From NCBI GenBank assembly GCA_037074705.1, contig CM073591.1, positions 179,639,432 through 179,703,431 of the forward strand: DNA of 64,000 nucleotides, read 5' to 3'. The notes under the pieces are model-generated. The model was given only the letters and a program-made list of their open reading frames with translations, was not told the DNA's origin and made no database searches. Positions 34,777-47,600 of this stretch are shown here, piece after piece. The position numbers and the translations under genes were made by a program. Origin of the DNA: Zhengitettix transpicula (lineage: Eukaryota; Arthropoda; Insecta; Orthoptera; Tetrigidae). Position 1 is the first letter of the stretch. Each line of letters starts with the position of its first letter.

Positions 34777-36312
34777 GTGAATCAAAGAATCAAAAATAAA
34801 GCTTTTCAAAGAATTTGCTAATTTCAAATAATGCTTTGTTAGCATCATACAAAGTTGCATACGTAGATTTTAAGTGAAAAAAAGCCCCATACAATCGCGA
34901 AACAACTAATTCTTCTGGCTAAATATTATGATCAACTAGTCGGCGGGGAAACTGCTTTCAGCAATTACTTGAAAATTTAAAAGGAAATGCAGCTCGACGA
35001 GGTCACAAACAATAATAAGGATGCACAACTGATTTGCTACAAACGGTTCCGTGTAATTCTGTCGGGGAAGGTCAACTCATTTGTAAAAGTGTCACTGTAG
35101 GTACGAAGGTTCAAGAGACCCTCAACACTTTTAGACAAAGCGTGTTGCATCATTCACTCGTATCCAAGTATTTGAGTTCTCCACTGAAGCTAGTCTTTTA
35201 ACGTCTGTAGTAAATTATATAAAATATCGACCAGTGAAATCAACATTTAAAACAAATGAGTGTAATTATATAATTCTTCTTCTGGCCTCGGTGGTTAAGA
35301 TCCCACCGCTGCCACCATATACTATTCGAATTTCTCCTGAGCTCGCTACCACGAGACGTTTAAGAAGAAATTGAAACTTGGGTCCGGAGTGCGCGCTAAG
35401 TCGCACTCTATAATAGCTTAAAGGACTTAGAGAAATAACTTGAGGCTTTAGTCCATTAGAATAAGAAAGAAGTTTTATTAACCTTAGTCTACAGCCTAGA
35501 GCTAAGACAATAACATGAAAATAGAAGACAGAGTGGCAAATGTAGCACCTTGAAGTAATATGCAGAGACTTCCTTTTATCAGAGAAACCCGGCCTTTTTA
35601 TACAAGTGATCAACAATGGCATTCAAAGATCTCCCACTCTGTGTAGGAGGCGGTACCTTGTTCACAGAGCTTCGTCATCAACACGTGTCCCTTACTCAGC
35701 AGGACACGTGGAGTCTTGTTTATCTATTATGCTGACTCGGAAATTCTTGAATGCTTACAAAGACATATTGTTTCTGATGCTTACTCAGAGTGCCCACAAA
35801 GACGCGTTGTTTCTGATGCTTAATCAGAAGTTCCTTTGTGCTCACAAAGGCAGACCTTATATATATGATATATATATATATATATATCACAGGCGTGAGG
35901 ATATGTCATTTTTGTTATTATTACCATTCACAAATAATCTCTTGTACGTTCCAATCTCACATTAAGTTTACACTTTTCTGGAAGAAAAACACGAGAATGC
36001 CAAATATTTTTTGTAAACCGACTTTTTCGTTAAAATAACATACTTATGCGATATTTTAGAAAAGTTAAATGCGATTAATGTTTCCCTGCACATTTTAAAA
36101 CTAACCACGAATATTTCAGCTTTCAGGGAAAAAATTACCATTATGGAAACCAAAAATTAATGAAGATTATATCAATTATTGATTTCCCTTCTCACGCCAG
36201 TTCGTAATCTCCAATAAAGATGATTTGTGTTGTAATATAAAATATGTTTCTGAATATCAACTTATCAAATGGTTAGAAAATTACTTCACGCAGATAATAT
36301 GGACAAATTAGC

Positions 36313-36531
36313 ATGGATTCAAGATCTCCATCTGAATTTATATCTGTAGAAGAAGAAAATCTTGCAACAATTCAATGCAGCAAGGAACTCGTTGATTTTA
36401 AGATATTAGTAAAAGATGAGTATCCGCTGCTCAGTGGTAAAGATCAAAGAACATTATTTCCATTTACAGCTGGGTTTCCGGCGGTCGATATAATAAAAAG
36501 TAAGTATCGTGCAAAAATTAAACTGTAAGAG
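36313..36531 (+). pseudogene. hAT transposase C-terminal fragment
   Basis: Codons from 36313 read through LVDFKILVKDEYPLLSGKDQ and LFPFTAGFPAVDIIKSKYR. The family motif LPF.TTYLCE.GFSA is shortened by a deletion between FT and AGF. The stop is followed in frame by STLTPRFEKLCSEQQARPSH, still typical of the family tail. Confidence 0.65.
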
Positions 36532-36813
36532 TTAGATGAATCCACTTTGACTCCGAGATTTGAAAAATTGTGTAGTGAGCAACAAGCTCGTCCATCTCAT
36601 TAAATGATTTAATTAAACGTCTGCAATAAATTGATTGCGGATTTAGAATACGTGATTCATTTAATATTATAATTTTAAACTAACTTAATTGCATTACCAG
36701 AGGACTTCAAATACGTTCAATAGACAAATACTTGCGGCGTCGCGGAAAAATTGTGATACAAATTGCCAGCATTTTTAAGGGCGTCAGAAACCAAAAACGT
36801 TTGGGAACCACTG

Positions 36814-37319
36814 GCCAAAAATCATATTCGTGTTGTCAACGTTTAGTGGCAACAATTCTGACGGGTCTTGTTGCTAACTTTTGTTGCTCAACATTTGCTG
36901 AGGAAATATTTTCAAGAAAGCCACACTTGTCAATTCTATGTGTCATATCACCGATCTCGCTTCTCTTCCGAAAAGGTTTCACAAAATATAAAAACAAATT
37001 ATATAGAGATGGTTTCTAGGTTTCGTTTCTCTGAATAAATTAACATTTCGGAAAAATAATTAAACATCCAAAACAGAAAAATTATTAGATTTACAATACG
37101 AAAACTTCAAATTGGGTATTTACTTTGGGAATGCTTCACTTGTAAATGCGGTGTGTAATCGACCGCCACCTCCTGTTCTTTCCTAGAGGGAATATCCACC
37201 GAATGCGTATTTTTATTAAAGAATGGGATAAGGGTTTCATAAAATAATCCTATTTAATATGTGGAATTGTGAAAGTTGGTGTCATGGTAGGTAATTAAAT
37301 CAAGACATGAAGAATAAGG
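36814..37319. other. Sequence downstream of PPO-A, no gene recognised
   Basis: A 95-codon frame (36732-37019, plus) overlaps the hAT end and has no recognised motif. Confidence 0.4.
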
Positions 37320-37325
37320 TTTATT
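37320..37325 (-). promoter_or_regulatory. Candidate polyadenylation signal of PPO-A
   Basis: On the minus strand AATAAA occurs about 195 nt after the PPO-A stop codon. In AT-rich DNA such a hexamer is common, so this is only a candidate. Confidence 0.3.
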
Positions 37326-37519
37326 AGTATCAGTAATAAATTACAGTATCAACATTTAACTGATGATTGAATTATAAGTTGAAAGTATTATAGGTTTCTC
37401 TTGTTTCATTGACAATTATTCAATTCCCTATTAAATGTTTTTGTACTATTATTCTGTTGAAATTACTATTATAGATAATGGTTGTTCTAGTATAAAATTA
37501 TTTATCGAACACTGTCTTA

Positions 37520-37768
37520 TTATTGACGTTGTTGGTTATTCGGTGTAACAGCATTCGTATTTGTTCCTCTGGGTGCATCCTTTGTATGCCGAATTTGCAC
37601 ATCTAAAACACCCATGTTTGGTGTCATAAATTCTCGAAGTGTGTTCACACCATCACGAGGCATTCTGTCGAATGGAAATCCCATAGGACGACGATCAGGG
37701 TACAGCCTGTCACGAAGTCCGCAGTAACTGTGAGCTTTCTGACAGCCAGTTGAAACTGGTTGGTCCAC
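37520..37768 (-). CDS. PPO: PPO-A exon 12 (C-terminus and stop)
   Basis: Reads [39 protein letters not shown] and [20 protein letters not shown], then a tail [19 protein letters not shown] and TAA at 37520-37522. [19 protein letters not shown] is a PPO landmark. The Asn/Gln-rich tail of about 19 residues after the conserved end is unusual. The acceptor GATAG|GTGGAC has a weak pyrimidine tract. Confidence 0.93.
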   Translation of the reverse strand: MDQPVSTGCQKAHSYCGLRDRLYPDRRPMGFPFDRMPRDGVNTLREFMTPNMGVLDVQIRHTKDAPRGTNTNAVTPNNQQRQ

Positions 37769-40334
37769 CTATCAAATTACAAATCTCATAGATCATTTTC
37801 GCATTGGTATATATTTCTTATAGTCATAAAAATAGTTTGGTAATAACTTTTTTATCTATTCATGCCTCATAAATATTAAGGGTTTACCGATAAGTATTAG
37901 AATCTTAAAATAGGTCAGAACGAAAACTACAAATAAATAATATGTTTCATTACAGGCTATAAAAATTTTGTGTTTAGAAAATAGCTAAGAAATAAATATT
38001 TTTTTTAGGGCAACAGGCTACATGAGGATAATCCACGTTGGGCAACTCCCCATTAATATCTTAGGAAGGAATTTGAAAGGGGGATGCGGAAGGTTAGTGG
38101 AAGGTAGCCAAGGTTTAACTAGGGCCCCCGGGCTATATTTAAAGGATCCTACCCGGCATTCGCCTAAGTAATGCAGGAAAACCCTAGAAAAACCTGCATC
38201 AGGTAGGTCAGGCATTGGGTACTTGTCCCACGCCCTTCCGATAGCGCTAGAGGAGTTTACTGTGGGGACGCAGCATTCCCTTCTCCGTGCCTCGACCAGT
38301 TTAGGAGGCAGCTGGCCGACTATTCCAATGGGAATAGCGAACAACTCTTACCGTATGCCCAAGGTCTGTAACCCCGGAACATAAACCTCTCAGAACAGGC
38401 CGAGGAGCCTCGGCTTGTAAGAACCTTAGTTCAAAAACGGAGAGGAAAAGACATCCCCAAAGGTAACCCCTTCGTATCTCTCCTACAAGGATCTGCCTGC
38501 GAGAGAACATCCCTCGCAGGTATTGCCTGCGAGAGAATAGCCCCCGCAGTATGAGCTGTACAAATAAATTAATAATAGGGTAACAGGCTAAATGAGGGTA
38601 ATCCACATGGTAATAGCATAGGAAGGGATTTGAAAGGGGGGATGCGGAAGGGTAGAGAAAGGTAGCCAAGGGTTAACTAGGGCCCCCAGGCTGTAGTTTA
38701 AAGATCCTACCCGGCATTTGCCTAAAATAAATGCAGGTAAAACCCTAGAAAAACTTGCATCAGGTAGGTCGGGCATTGGGTACTTGTCCCACGCCCTTCC
38801 GATAGCGAGAGAAGAGTTTGCTGTGGGGACGCAGCATTCCCTTCGTACCTCGACCAGTTTAGGAGGCAGCTGGCCGACAATGGGAATAGCGAACAACTCT
38901 TACCGTATGCCCAAGGTCTGTAACCCCGGAACATAAACCTCTCAGAACAGGCCGAGGAGCCTCGGCTTGTAAAAACCTTAGTTCAAAAACGGAGAGAGGA
39001 AAAGGCATCCCCAAAGGTAGACCCCTTCTTGTCTCTCCTACAAGGTTACAAATAAATTAACGTCGTGTTGTAAATTAAAAACGACCCTTTTACAGCCAAC
39101 CTTACAGAAAAAAAGCATAAACTAAGTAAATTTGAATTGAGAATTATATCAAAGTCATGAGAGTGCAAGAAAACTGAAGAAGTTTTGTGAGAAAGCTGAT
39201 GGAACATTAAGACATTTTAGAATTTGTCTTGAATAGAACAGATTAACGGTGTGTGAGGCATTAACCAAATTTTTAATCCAAATTATATGGTAATTATTTT
39301 ATGTAATTTATCTGCTGAATTAAATAAAACTTTCACGTACTTTGTCATCAGCATAGTTTGAAACCATGACGAATAGCTCAGAGTCGAGGCCTTCTGCATC
39401 ACCCTTAGGTATGAGCATATGCTGGGGCCAACCGCAACCACAAAATGTGAATTCATTTTGTGCGGCTGCATTATTTGTTTGTTGATTCAAATTGCGGAAT
39501 GTTGTCTCAAAGGGAATAGTAACTGAAGAGTCAGTTCCTCGTCTTTGATATACATTTTTTCCTGGTTGTACTGTAATGAAATATAAATACTCAGTGTGAA
39601 TCCAATTGTAAAAATCTTAGAACTATCTTTCTCATCAATTGATTGCTTCTATAAGAAAAAATAATAATAGACTTTTGTGTATTTTCTGGTACAATATTTA
39701 TGCATAGGTTAAATATTTTTGCACAATAATATTCTAAGTAAATGTTAACATCAGCCTATTAGTCACAAAAATTTATCATCAAAATTTAAAACATAATATT
39801 TACGTAGCCCAAGGTTTCATCCCTGATTGCAACTGAATCAGGTGTATAGTCTAATTCAGTAATAATTAAGAAACAAAGTCTTACATACCTGGCAATTTTA
39901 ATACAATTATATATAAATATAATTTATAGAAAAAATTATTTCAATTGTTATCTTAAAATTCAATACTATTCTTAACAGCTGTCATTTTGGTCACAATATA
40001 TGTGCAAACTGCACATTAGAAAATTGTTAATCTAAATTTTGTTATGATAAATTGTAACACTTTATAAATTATATTAATACAAAATTCTATTAAAAATTGT
40101 CATTATTTTTTTAGATAACGGATTTTAATTGTATTTGTATAACTGAAAAGCTTGTATCAGTTATGAAACCTTGTGTTTGTTAAATATTATGTTTTAAATT
40201 TGATAATAAATTTTTCTGACATAGTTTTCTGTTTCTAAAATTTATTTTAAAAAGTAGACAGATTATTGTAATTGTTAATATACTAAATAACTCAATATGT
40301 TTATTATAATGTCTGTAATTAAAAGAATACAAAT

Positions 40335-40377
<43 letters not shown>

Positions 40378-41612
40378 AATAAACAAATAATTAATTTATT
40401 ACACTATTATTTTGCCTCTCGTTGGCATGCCAATTATGTAATGCTTAAAATATTTTAATTAATTAAATGGTTGGCCACACGTTTATGCGCCAAAATGTAA
40501 TAAACAAGAATTTAAAGAATTAAATGAAATTATATGATTCCGCCTCACGTTGGGTTAGCCATTTATGTAATAATCAAAATAATTATAAATTAAGCAACAA
40601 TTAATTTGCCTCTCGTTTGCACGCCAATTTATGTAATACTCAAAAGAAATTAAATTATTATAGTTAATTAACGGATGAATTTATTTATTAAATTTAAATG
40701 AAAGGATGTTAAATAATTACAGAATTTAAACCTCAGAAATCAATTGATTTATTTAAAGTAATAGCAACAAATTTTCTTATTGTGATTATTTTATATTAAT
40801 GTTTTTACTATTTTACAAATTTATCTACTCTTGTCTCAGGGTCGTTAATTGGGGCTTTTAAATAAAGAACAAACCTTTTCTTACATTCAAATTAACAATC
40901 AAAATTTACAACATTCAACTTGATTAGAATTAAACAATACATGAACTTGAATCCGAAATCTGACGATTTATCCTTATTTAACGTTTACAATAAATTTTAT
41001 AACGTATCTCTCTCTACTTACAGTTTTCTTTACTGGTACCAGGCATTCGTTTGGGCTCTTTGATACACTGTACACTATTCACATGTAACAGGCCATCGTT
41101 TCTCAGAATTTAATATGTTTCAAATCACCGTCCAAAACTTTTGTATCTTTCACATGACACAATTACCCCTTACAAAACTCTTGACCTCTGCATTAAGTCC
41201 CCCCCCCCTCTCTCTCTCTCTCTCCAGCAAATATTGTAGTTCTTGTTCTGATTAAGGGTAAATCAGAATGTTATACACTCCTTCTCAACGAAATTTTGTG
41301 ACTGTCTTTACTAGGTGAAGTTCTACCTGCGGCTTTCCTTAATGAAAATTTTGTCTGCGACCTTTACTTGATCAAATTCTGTGTCCAACTGATCTTAATG
41401 AAAACCTGCCTGCAACTCACTCGATGAAATTCTGTGTGCAACTGCCGTTAATTAAATATTTCCTGCAACTCAAGTTGTGAGCCCCGTAGCTTAAACGCTC
41501 GCCGCCGACAAAGGCTTGCCTGTAAATGTTTTACCCATTGTTGTATTTATATCCTCGCCGATTTACTGCAATTTCCCAATTATAAATTCTCTAATTGCCT
41601 CTAATTATTATT

Positions 41613-41663
<51 letters not shown>

Positions 41664-44600
41664 TATATATATATATTAAAATTGTTTTCCATTAAAAAAT
41701 CCAATTTAAAACACAATATCAGGCATTAAATAAAGCTATAAATATATATATATATATATTAAAATTGTTTTCCATTAAAAAATCCATTTTAAATAAAGCT
41801 ATAAAAACAAAATAATTTCCATTTAAATCTAATTTCATCATAATAGGTATTATCATCCAAAAGAAACTTACTGTTTGCAACAAATTTATCAATTTCTATA
41901 AATAACAGTCTTTGGTCTTCAAACAACATAGGTAAACCACGTTCATCATATTTAGGAGCTAAATAAACTCGGATCGTCCCCATTCGTGCAGCTCCAGCAT
42001 TATCAACCTACAAAAAAGAACATAATTGAAGGATCAATTATTTGAGATAACATTTTGGCTTATTCTGATCCATTCGTAAACATTAATTATAATAACCCTG
42101 TTTTAATTTATATATATGTATATATATATATATATACTGTTCTGGCCTATACACACTACCAAAAATGTTTCTAATATATTAATAAAACAAATAAATTTTC
42201 CACCATAAATATGAAAAATGCCAATGAAAAATAAATTATTATCATGAGTTGTTATTTGATTGTTTCTTATTATTGTTAATGCTCCATTAAATTACATGGA
42301 CACTTGAAAATAGTTTTAAATTCATTATTAGCAGCCTCTTTCAGAATATCTCTATGGTCTTTTCATTATTAGACTTCTATTATCTGAAAAAAGATTAGTG
42401 TTACAGTCTGTATTTAATAATTTGGTCTAGTCATTATCGCAATTTATTAAGAATAACAGTGAACCTAAATAAGTAGCCCTGTTGAATTCCGATCTTTATA
42501 TTTCGTCAGGCTGAACTAAATGTTTTCCCAATTGATTATTTAATGTTACTATTTGCTTATTGTTTAATAAATAACAACTAAAACACATTTATGAAATTCC
42601 ATATAATTTAATTTTTTTCTAGCAGTATATTGTGAGCTACACAATCAAAACGTATTTAAAGGGAGACTAAACCTGTATATATGGGTTGGTAATGACACAT
42701 AATTTTTTTTGTTTGCTTTGAAGATAATCCAAATTAATATCCAAGGTAAAGTTTTATTTCATCTCCAAGTGTTCCCTCACAAATTTGGTAAAGTATTACG
42801 AACGATTTTCTGTAAGTCTTCATATAATCTATATTACTAGCTGAGTGTCCGGAGTCGCCCAGGTATTTATTTAAATTATCTCGGAAGAGGAATTGATTCG
42901 ACACTACTTTGTACTTGCTAAATATTTCATTTAACCAGTATCAGTAGCGTCAGTGTTTGGAACATTTACCCATTTACGTTCACCTCCTCGACCTAACCCT
43001 TCGGTATCTAACTTCAAATAAACCAGAATGATGACTGAAGGTACTTTAAACAACTCGGGAATTCTACTACATAAAATACGATCGGCCTCAAAATCACGCC
43101 GAATTTAAAATGAAAAAAACTCACTATATAATCGTAATAGTTTAAAAATACTCCAAGTAACTTAAAGAAGTAAATAAATACAACCTTTAACTACACAAGA
43201 CCAAAATATAACTGGTATCCTCAGAAATTAAAAATACACCCGGTACCTTAAGTCGGTCAAAACTACTCCGGGTAACTTTTTGTCAACCACGTCCACCTCT
43301 TCGACGAGGAACATAAAATTTCATTAACGACCATTGTTAATGTTAAAATTAAACTAACTAGGAGAGGTAACGGTGTCTACGTCATCGATTTCAATGCTTC
43401 TCTCTACGTTTCAATGGTGTCACTAGAGGTGCACATCGCACAGGCCTAAGCTACGTCGGTCTAAAATAATGAAGAAATTTCGCGCGAAAGATTTGGCCAC
43501 AACATGTATACAAGTCCCAACGTTCTTTATCGCAATTTCGTTATGGCCGAGCGAATGCTTACCAATCAAGTCTCTTTCCGTTTCAAACAGAAAATGTTAA
43601 TTTCATTAGGATTTTATTACTAGAAATATTATTGTGTGATAGCTCAATTCTGAATACATTTCAATTCAAAAGTAAGGTATTTTTAAATACTATTTAATCG
43701 TAAGTGACATATGAAAACCATTTGGTAGAAATTGCTCTACGCGTTTAAGATTCTACGCGGAAATTTGTTTCGCCCACTTCCAACCCCACTCACAGTGGTT
43801 GAACTACATCTTAACTAGTAGGGTAAATGTCATAATTAAACTCAGTGACTTCCATAACTTCAGATTCAACACCAGTCTCCGTTGTTTACTCATTACTTTC
43901 ATATGTAACGACCTTTGACCCTTATCCTCCCCCACACCTAGGGGCTGAACTACAACTTAACTGACGTAGTGAATGTCAGAATTAAACTCATTGACTTCAA
44001 TAACCCTGGATTTGACATCAATCTCGAACGTTTCGCGTTATTTTGATGTTACGCCTCTCCAACTTGCAGATGCTGCCTTCTCATGTTGCAATGAGTTGAA
44101 ATTATACACTAAAAACATTAACTATTAATCGCATAGACCCCGAAAAGTAATTAATCGACGATAATATAGGCCTTTTTAGCTTGTTTTTAAATGTCACCCC
44201 CGTTCTCCCCTGGGGAGTTTCCTAACCCTTCGAAAGGCCGACAGAAACCGCGAGCGTGAGCACATCAACTCATCAAAGTTTCATCGCAATCAGATGAATG
44301 GTTTAGGAGCGCATAGGGGACACACACAAAGACATTCATTTATATATACATAGAAAGAGATTACTCTACCTGGATGCGATAAATATATGGAGAATGCTGA
44401 AGGTGTTCAATACGAGCATTGACAGAACCACGAGGTGTAAAGTCCATTCCTCTGGATAAATCCACATCATTTTTTTGCCAAAAAGTGAGAAACATGTTCC
44501 TTTGGATGCCTGGTGTTTCCACCTCTAAACCACTTACTTGAATACTATCAAAATTCAACTAAAATTTAAAAAAATATATACATTAAAATTTTTATATTAT

Positions 44601-47600
44601 TTTATTAACAATATTTTTACTTTATTAAATGGATAACATTTGAAAAAACTTAAACAAAATCCAAAAAGATAAGTTATTAACTAGACACAATTTCTTTTTA
44701 TTCAATTAGTGTAGATTAATTGGCACATTTTTTGTTTTAATAATAGATGCTAAAGGAATATAGGACGGAAAATTATATGTAAAGTTGACGTTATTTCTGG
44801 AAACTAGAATTTAAGTACTGAAAGCAATTAAGGGCAGTACATATACTAAATGGCCTGAAAAAACTGCAAACTGCATTTTAATTAAACTGTGCCATAAAAT
44901 TTTCATTACTGATAATACAGTATACGAGGGTGAATCAAATATAAACAAGAATTATTTTTTAAAATATTTATTTTGATTTTAAACGCACAAACAACCATAG
45001 TTTATTTTTCTACATAATCTCCTGATTTATAAACACATTTTTCCCAGCGTATAGGTAATTTTTTAATTCCTTCCACGTAAAAAGAGTCAGGTCGTGTTTG
45101 TAGCCAATTGCGCACATATGCTTCAACCTCATTATCGCTGTGGAATTTTTGCCCTCCCAAAGCTTCCTTGAGAGGACCAAAGACATGGAAGTCGCAGGGA
45201 GATAGGTCTGGACTGTATGGAGGGTGTTCCAGTGTCTCCCAACCCAGTTGCTCCAATTTTTGTACGGTCAGGGCTGCTGTATGGGGGCGAGCATTGTCAT
45301 GGAGGAGAATCACTTTTTCTCATCGGAAGGTCTCGTCTTTTGCGGCGATATGCAAGTCTGATCTCAGTCAAAATTTGGCAGTAGTATGCCGCATTAATTG
45401 TTCTGCGCTCATGCAAAAAATCAAGGTGCAGCAGGCCACGCTGGTAAAAAAAAAACAGTAGCGAAAACCTTGCCAGCCGATAATCGTGACTTGGCTTTCA
45501 CTGGCCCGGTTTCTCCTTTCTTCCTCCACTCCATACTCGCTTGTTTCGACTCAGGGGTGTAGTGATGCACCCACGTTTCATCACAGGTGACAATGTGAGA
45601 AAGAAATGGGTCTCCTTCTTCCCGAAATCGTGCAAGAAGACGCTCACACACTTGAAAAAGATTCAGTTTCTGGTCAACTGTGAGAAGGCGAGGAACCCAC
45701 CTGGCACACACCTTGCGATACCCTAGCTCCTCTGAGAGTATAGAGTAAGTACTCCCATAACTTATTCCAACCTCAATTGCAATATCCGAAGTTTTTAGAC
45801 GCCTATCACCTTCAACAAGTTGACGAACACTGTCGATGTTGCCCGCTGTAATGCTGGTGCGGGGTCTGCGGTCATGGCTCTCATTTTCAACACGTTCACG
45901 GCCCTCCACGAACTGTTTATGCCAAGCAAACACTCTAGCTCGCGACAGCGTCTTTTCCCCGAACTGTGCAGTCAATCTTCTCAAGATTTCGGCCGGTTTT
46001 ACACCTTCTGCAGCTAAAAACTTGATAAAAATACGTTGCGCAATAGAGGGAGGTACCTCCTGCTCGGACATCGTAACGATGGACACTGAGCGAGTCTATG
46101 ATGATGAGTCACGTGCTTCCCCACTCCTGACAAACCAACCTAACAGCCAATAACATCGGAACGTTCTTCCATCACTATTGCGCGCGCAGGTCCAAAAGTC
46201 TCGTTTATATTTGATTCACCCTCGTATTTTATAATTACTGACACAGAGGAAAAACATTTTCTGCATACGAAAGAACATCATTATGAACAAATAATAAAAC
46301 TACCACTGTGAACAAAAAGTAAGGTGAATTTATTTATAAAATATAAATTCTTTATTTATTCTTCGAAATCAATTTCATCCCCTTCAAATAATCCCCGTCC
46401 TATAAAATTCACTTTTTCCAACGCTTTACCCAGTCGAAATAGTCTTTTTTCCGGTTTAGCCTCCAAAACCTTCTTCAATTCGGTCCCCGCATTGGCCTTT
46501 TGAGTTTACTGAATAGCCAGAAGTCGCACGCAGCCAAATCAGGCGAATACGGTGGTTGCGGAACGATATGAGTCGAGTTTTTGGCAAAAAAAGTCGCGAA
46601 TAACCAATACAGTATGACATGGTGCATTATCGTGATGAATGAACCAAGAGTTGTTCGGCCATAATTCCGGCCGTTTAGACGAATAGCTTCACGCAAACGA
46701 CGCATAACGCTCAAATAATATTCTTTGTTGACAGTTTGGCCCGGCGGAAGGAATTCATAGTGCACCCACACTACGATAATCAAAGAAAACTGTCAACATG
46801 ACCTTGATTTTCGATCAACTTTGCCGTGGTCTTTTCGGCCTTGCTTCACCTTTTCTACGATATTCTCTGGATTGGTCGGTGGTTTCAGGGTCGTATGTAT
46901 AAATCCAAGTCTCGTCTCCAGTAATGATGCATTTCAAGTGGTCCTGATAGTCAGACAGCAAAGTTTCACACACATCAACGCGACGCTTTTTTTTCCAAAA
47001 AATTGAGCGATTTTGGCACCAATCGAGACTTGACGCGTTTGAGACACGAAACATTCTTCAAAATGGTTTGGGCTGAGCCAAATGATATTCCAACACTATC
47101 AGCGAGATCTCTAATTGTCCATCGACGATTTTCAAGCACAAAATCTTTGATTTTTATGGACGTGGCCCTCGTCGGTAGACGTTCATGGTCGTCCGGTTAG
47201 TCTTCAACGCGTTCTCGGTCCTCTTTGAACTCGTTGTACCACTTATAAACGATTTTTGTGCCATAGTTTGATCACCAAAGGCCTTCCGCAACATTTTCAA
47301 CGTATCCGCACAAGAATATTCGTTCCGCAAACAAAATTTGATGCAAGTTCTTTGCTCAACAAAATCACCATTGCAAAAATCAAAAAGTTCACTTTTGGTT
47401 GTTTACAAAAACACGTGTAACTCGGAGATAATTAAACCTTTTAACAAAGAGACGCTTGGCAAATATTATAAACAGTCCTACCAACCTGGGGAAAAAAATT
47501 TACCTGCCTTCCTAATACCAGGGAGTTTTAAATGACAATTTCACCTTATTTTTTTATCACAGTGGTATATTTCGAGTACATATATTTTGACTTGGTGATA

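Larger units (their letters stand above)
33911..36813 (+). mobile_element. hAT-superfamily DNA transposon (ZBED5-like), decayed
   Basis: The ends are inverted: CAGTGATTCCCAAACT at 33911 and, in complement, CAGTGGTTCCCAAACG ending at 36813, the classic hAT-type terminus. Inside, 34591-34776 encodes a BED zinc finger (RPQCVFCLKVL...LKRHLETHH), 34870-34900 reads KKPHTIAKQLIL, 36110-36150 reads SAFREKITIMETKN, and 36313-36528 encodes the C-terminal dimerisation region (VKDEYPLLSGKDQRTLFPFT then GFPAVDIIKSKYRAKIKL). These pieces occur in the order of ZBED5-like hAT transposases. Frameshifts, and an insertion between about 35260 and 36040 that includes an AT microsatellite, break the frame. I did not find a clean 8-bp target duplication. 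Confidence 0.75.

Noticed and set aside
35266..35400. tRNA-like stretch (GGCCTCGGTGGTTAAG ... ATTCGAATTTC)
   Set aside because: The B box is too degenerate and no cloverleaf is visible; it could be a SINE relic inside the hAT element, but I cannot support it.
45108..45461. Plus-strand 117-codon frame
   Set aside because: It is the antisense shadow of the mariner 1 transposase.
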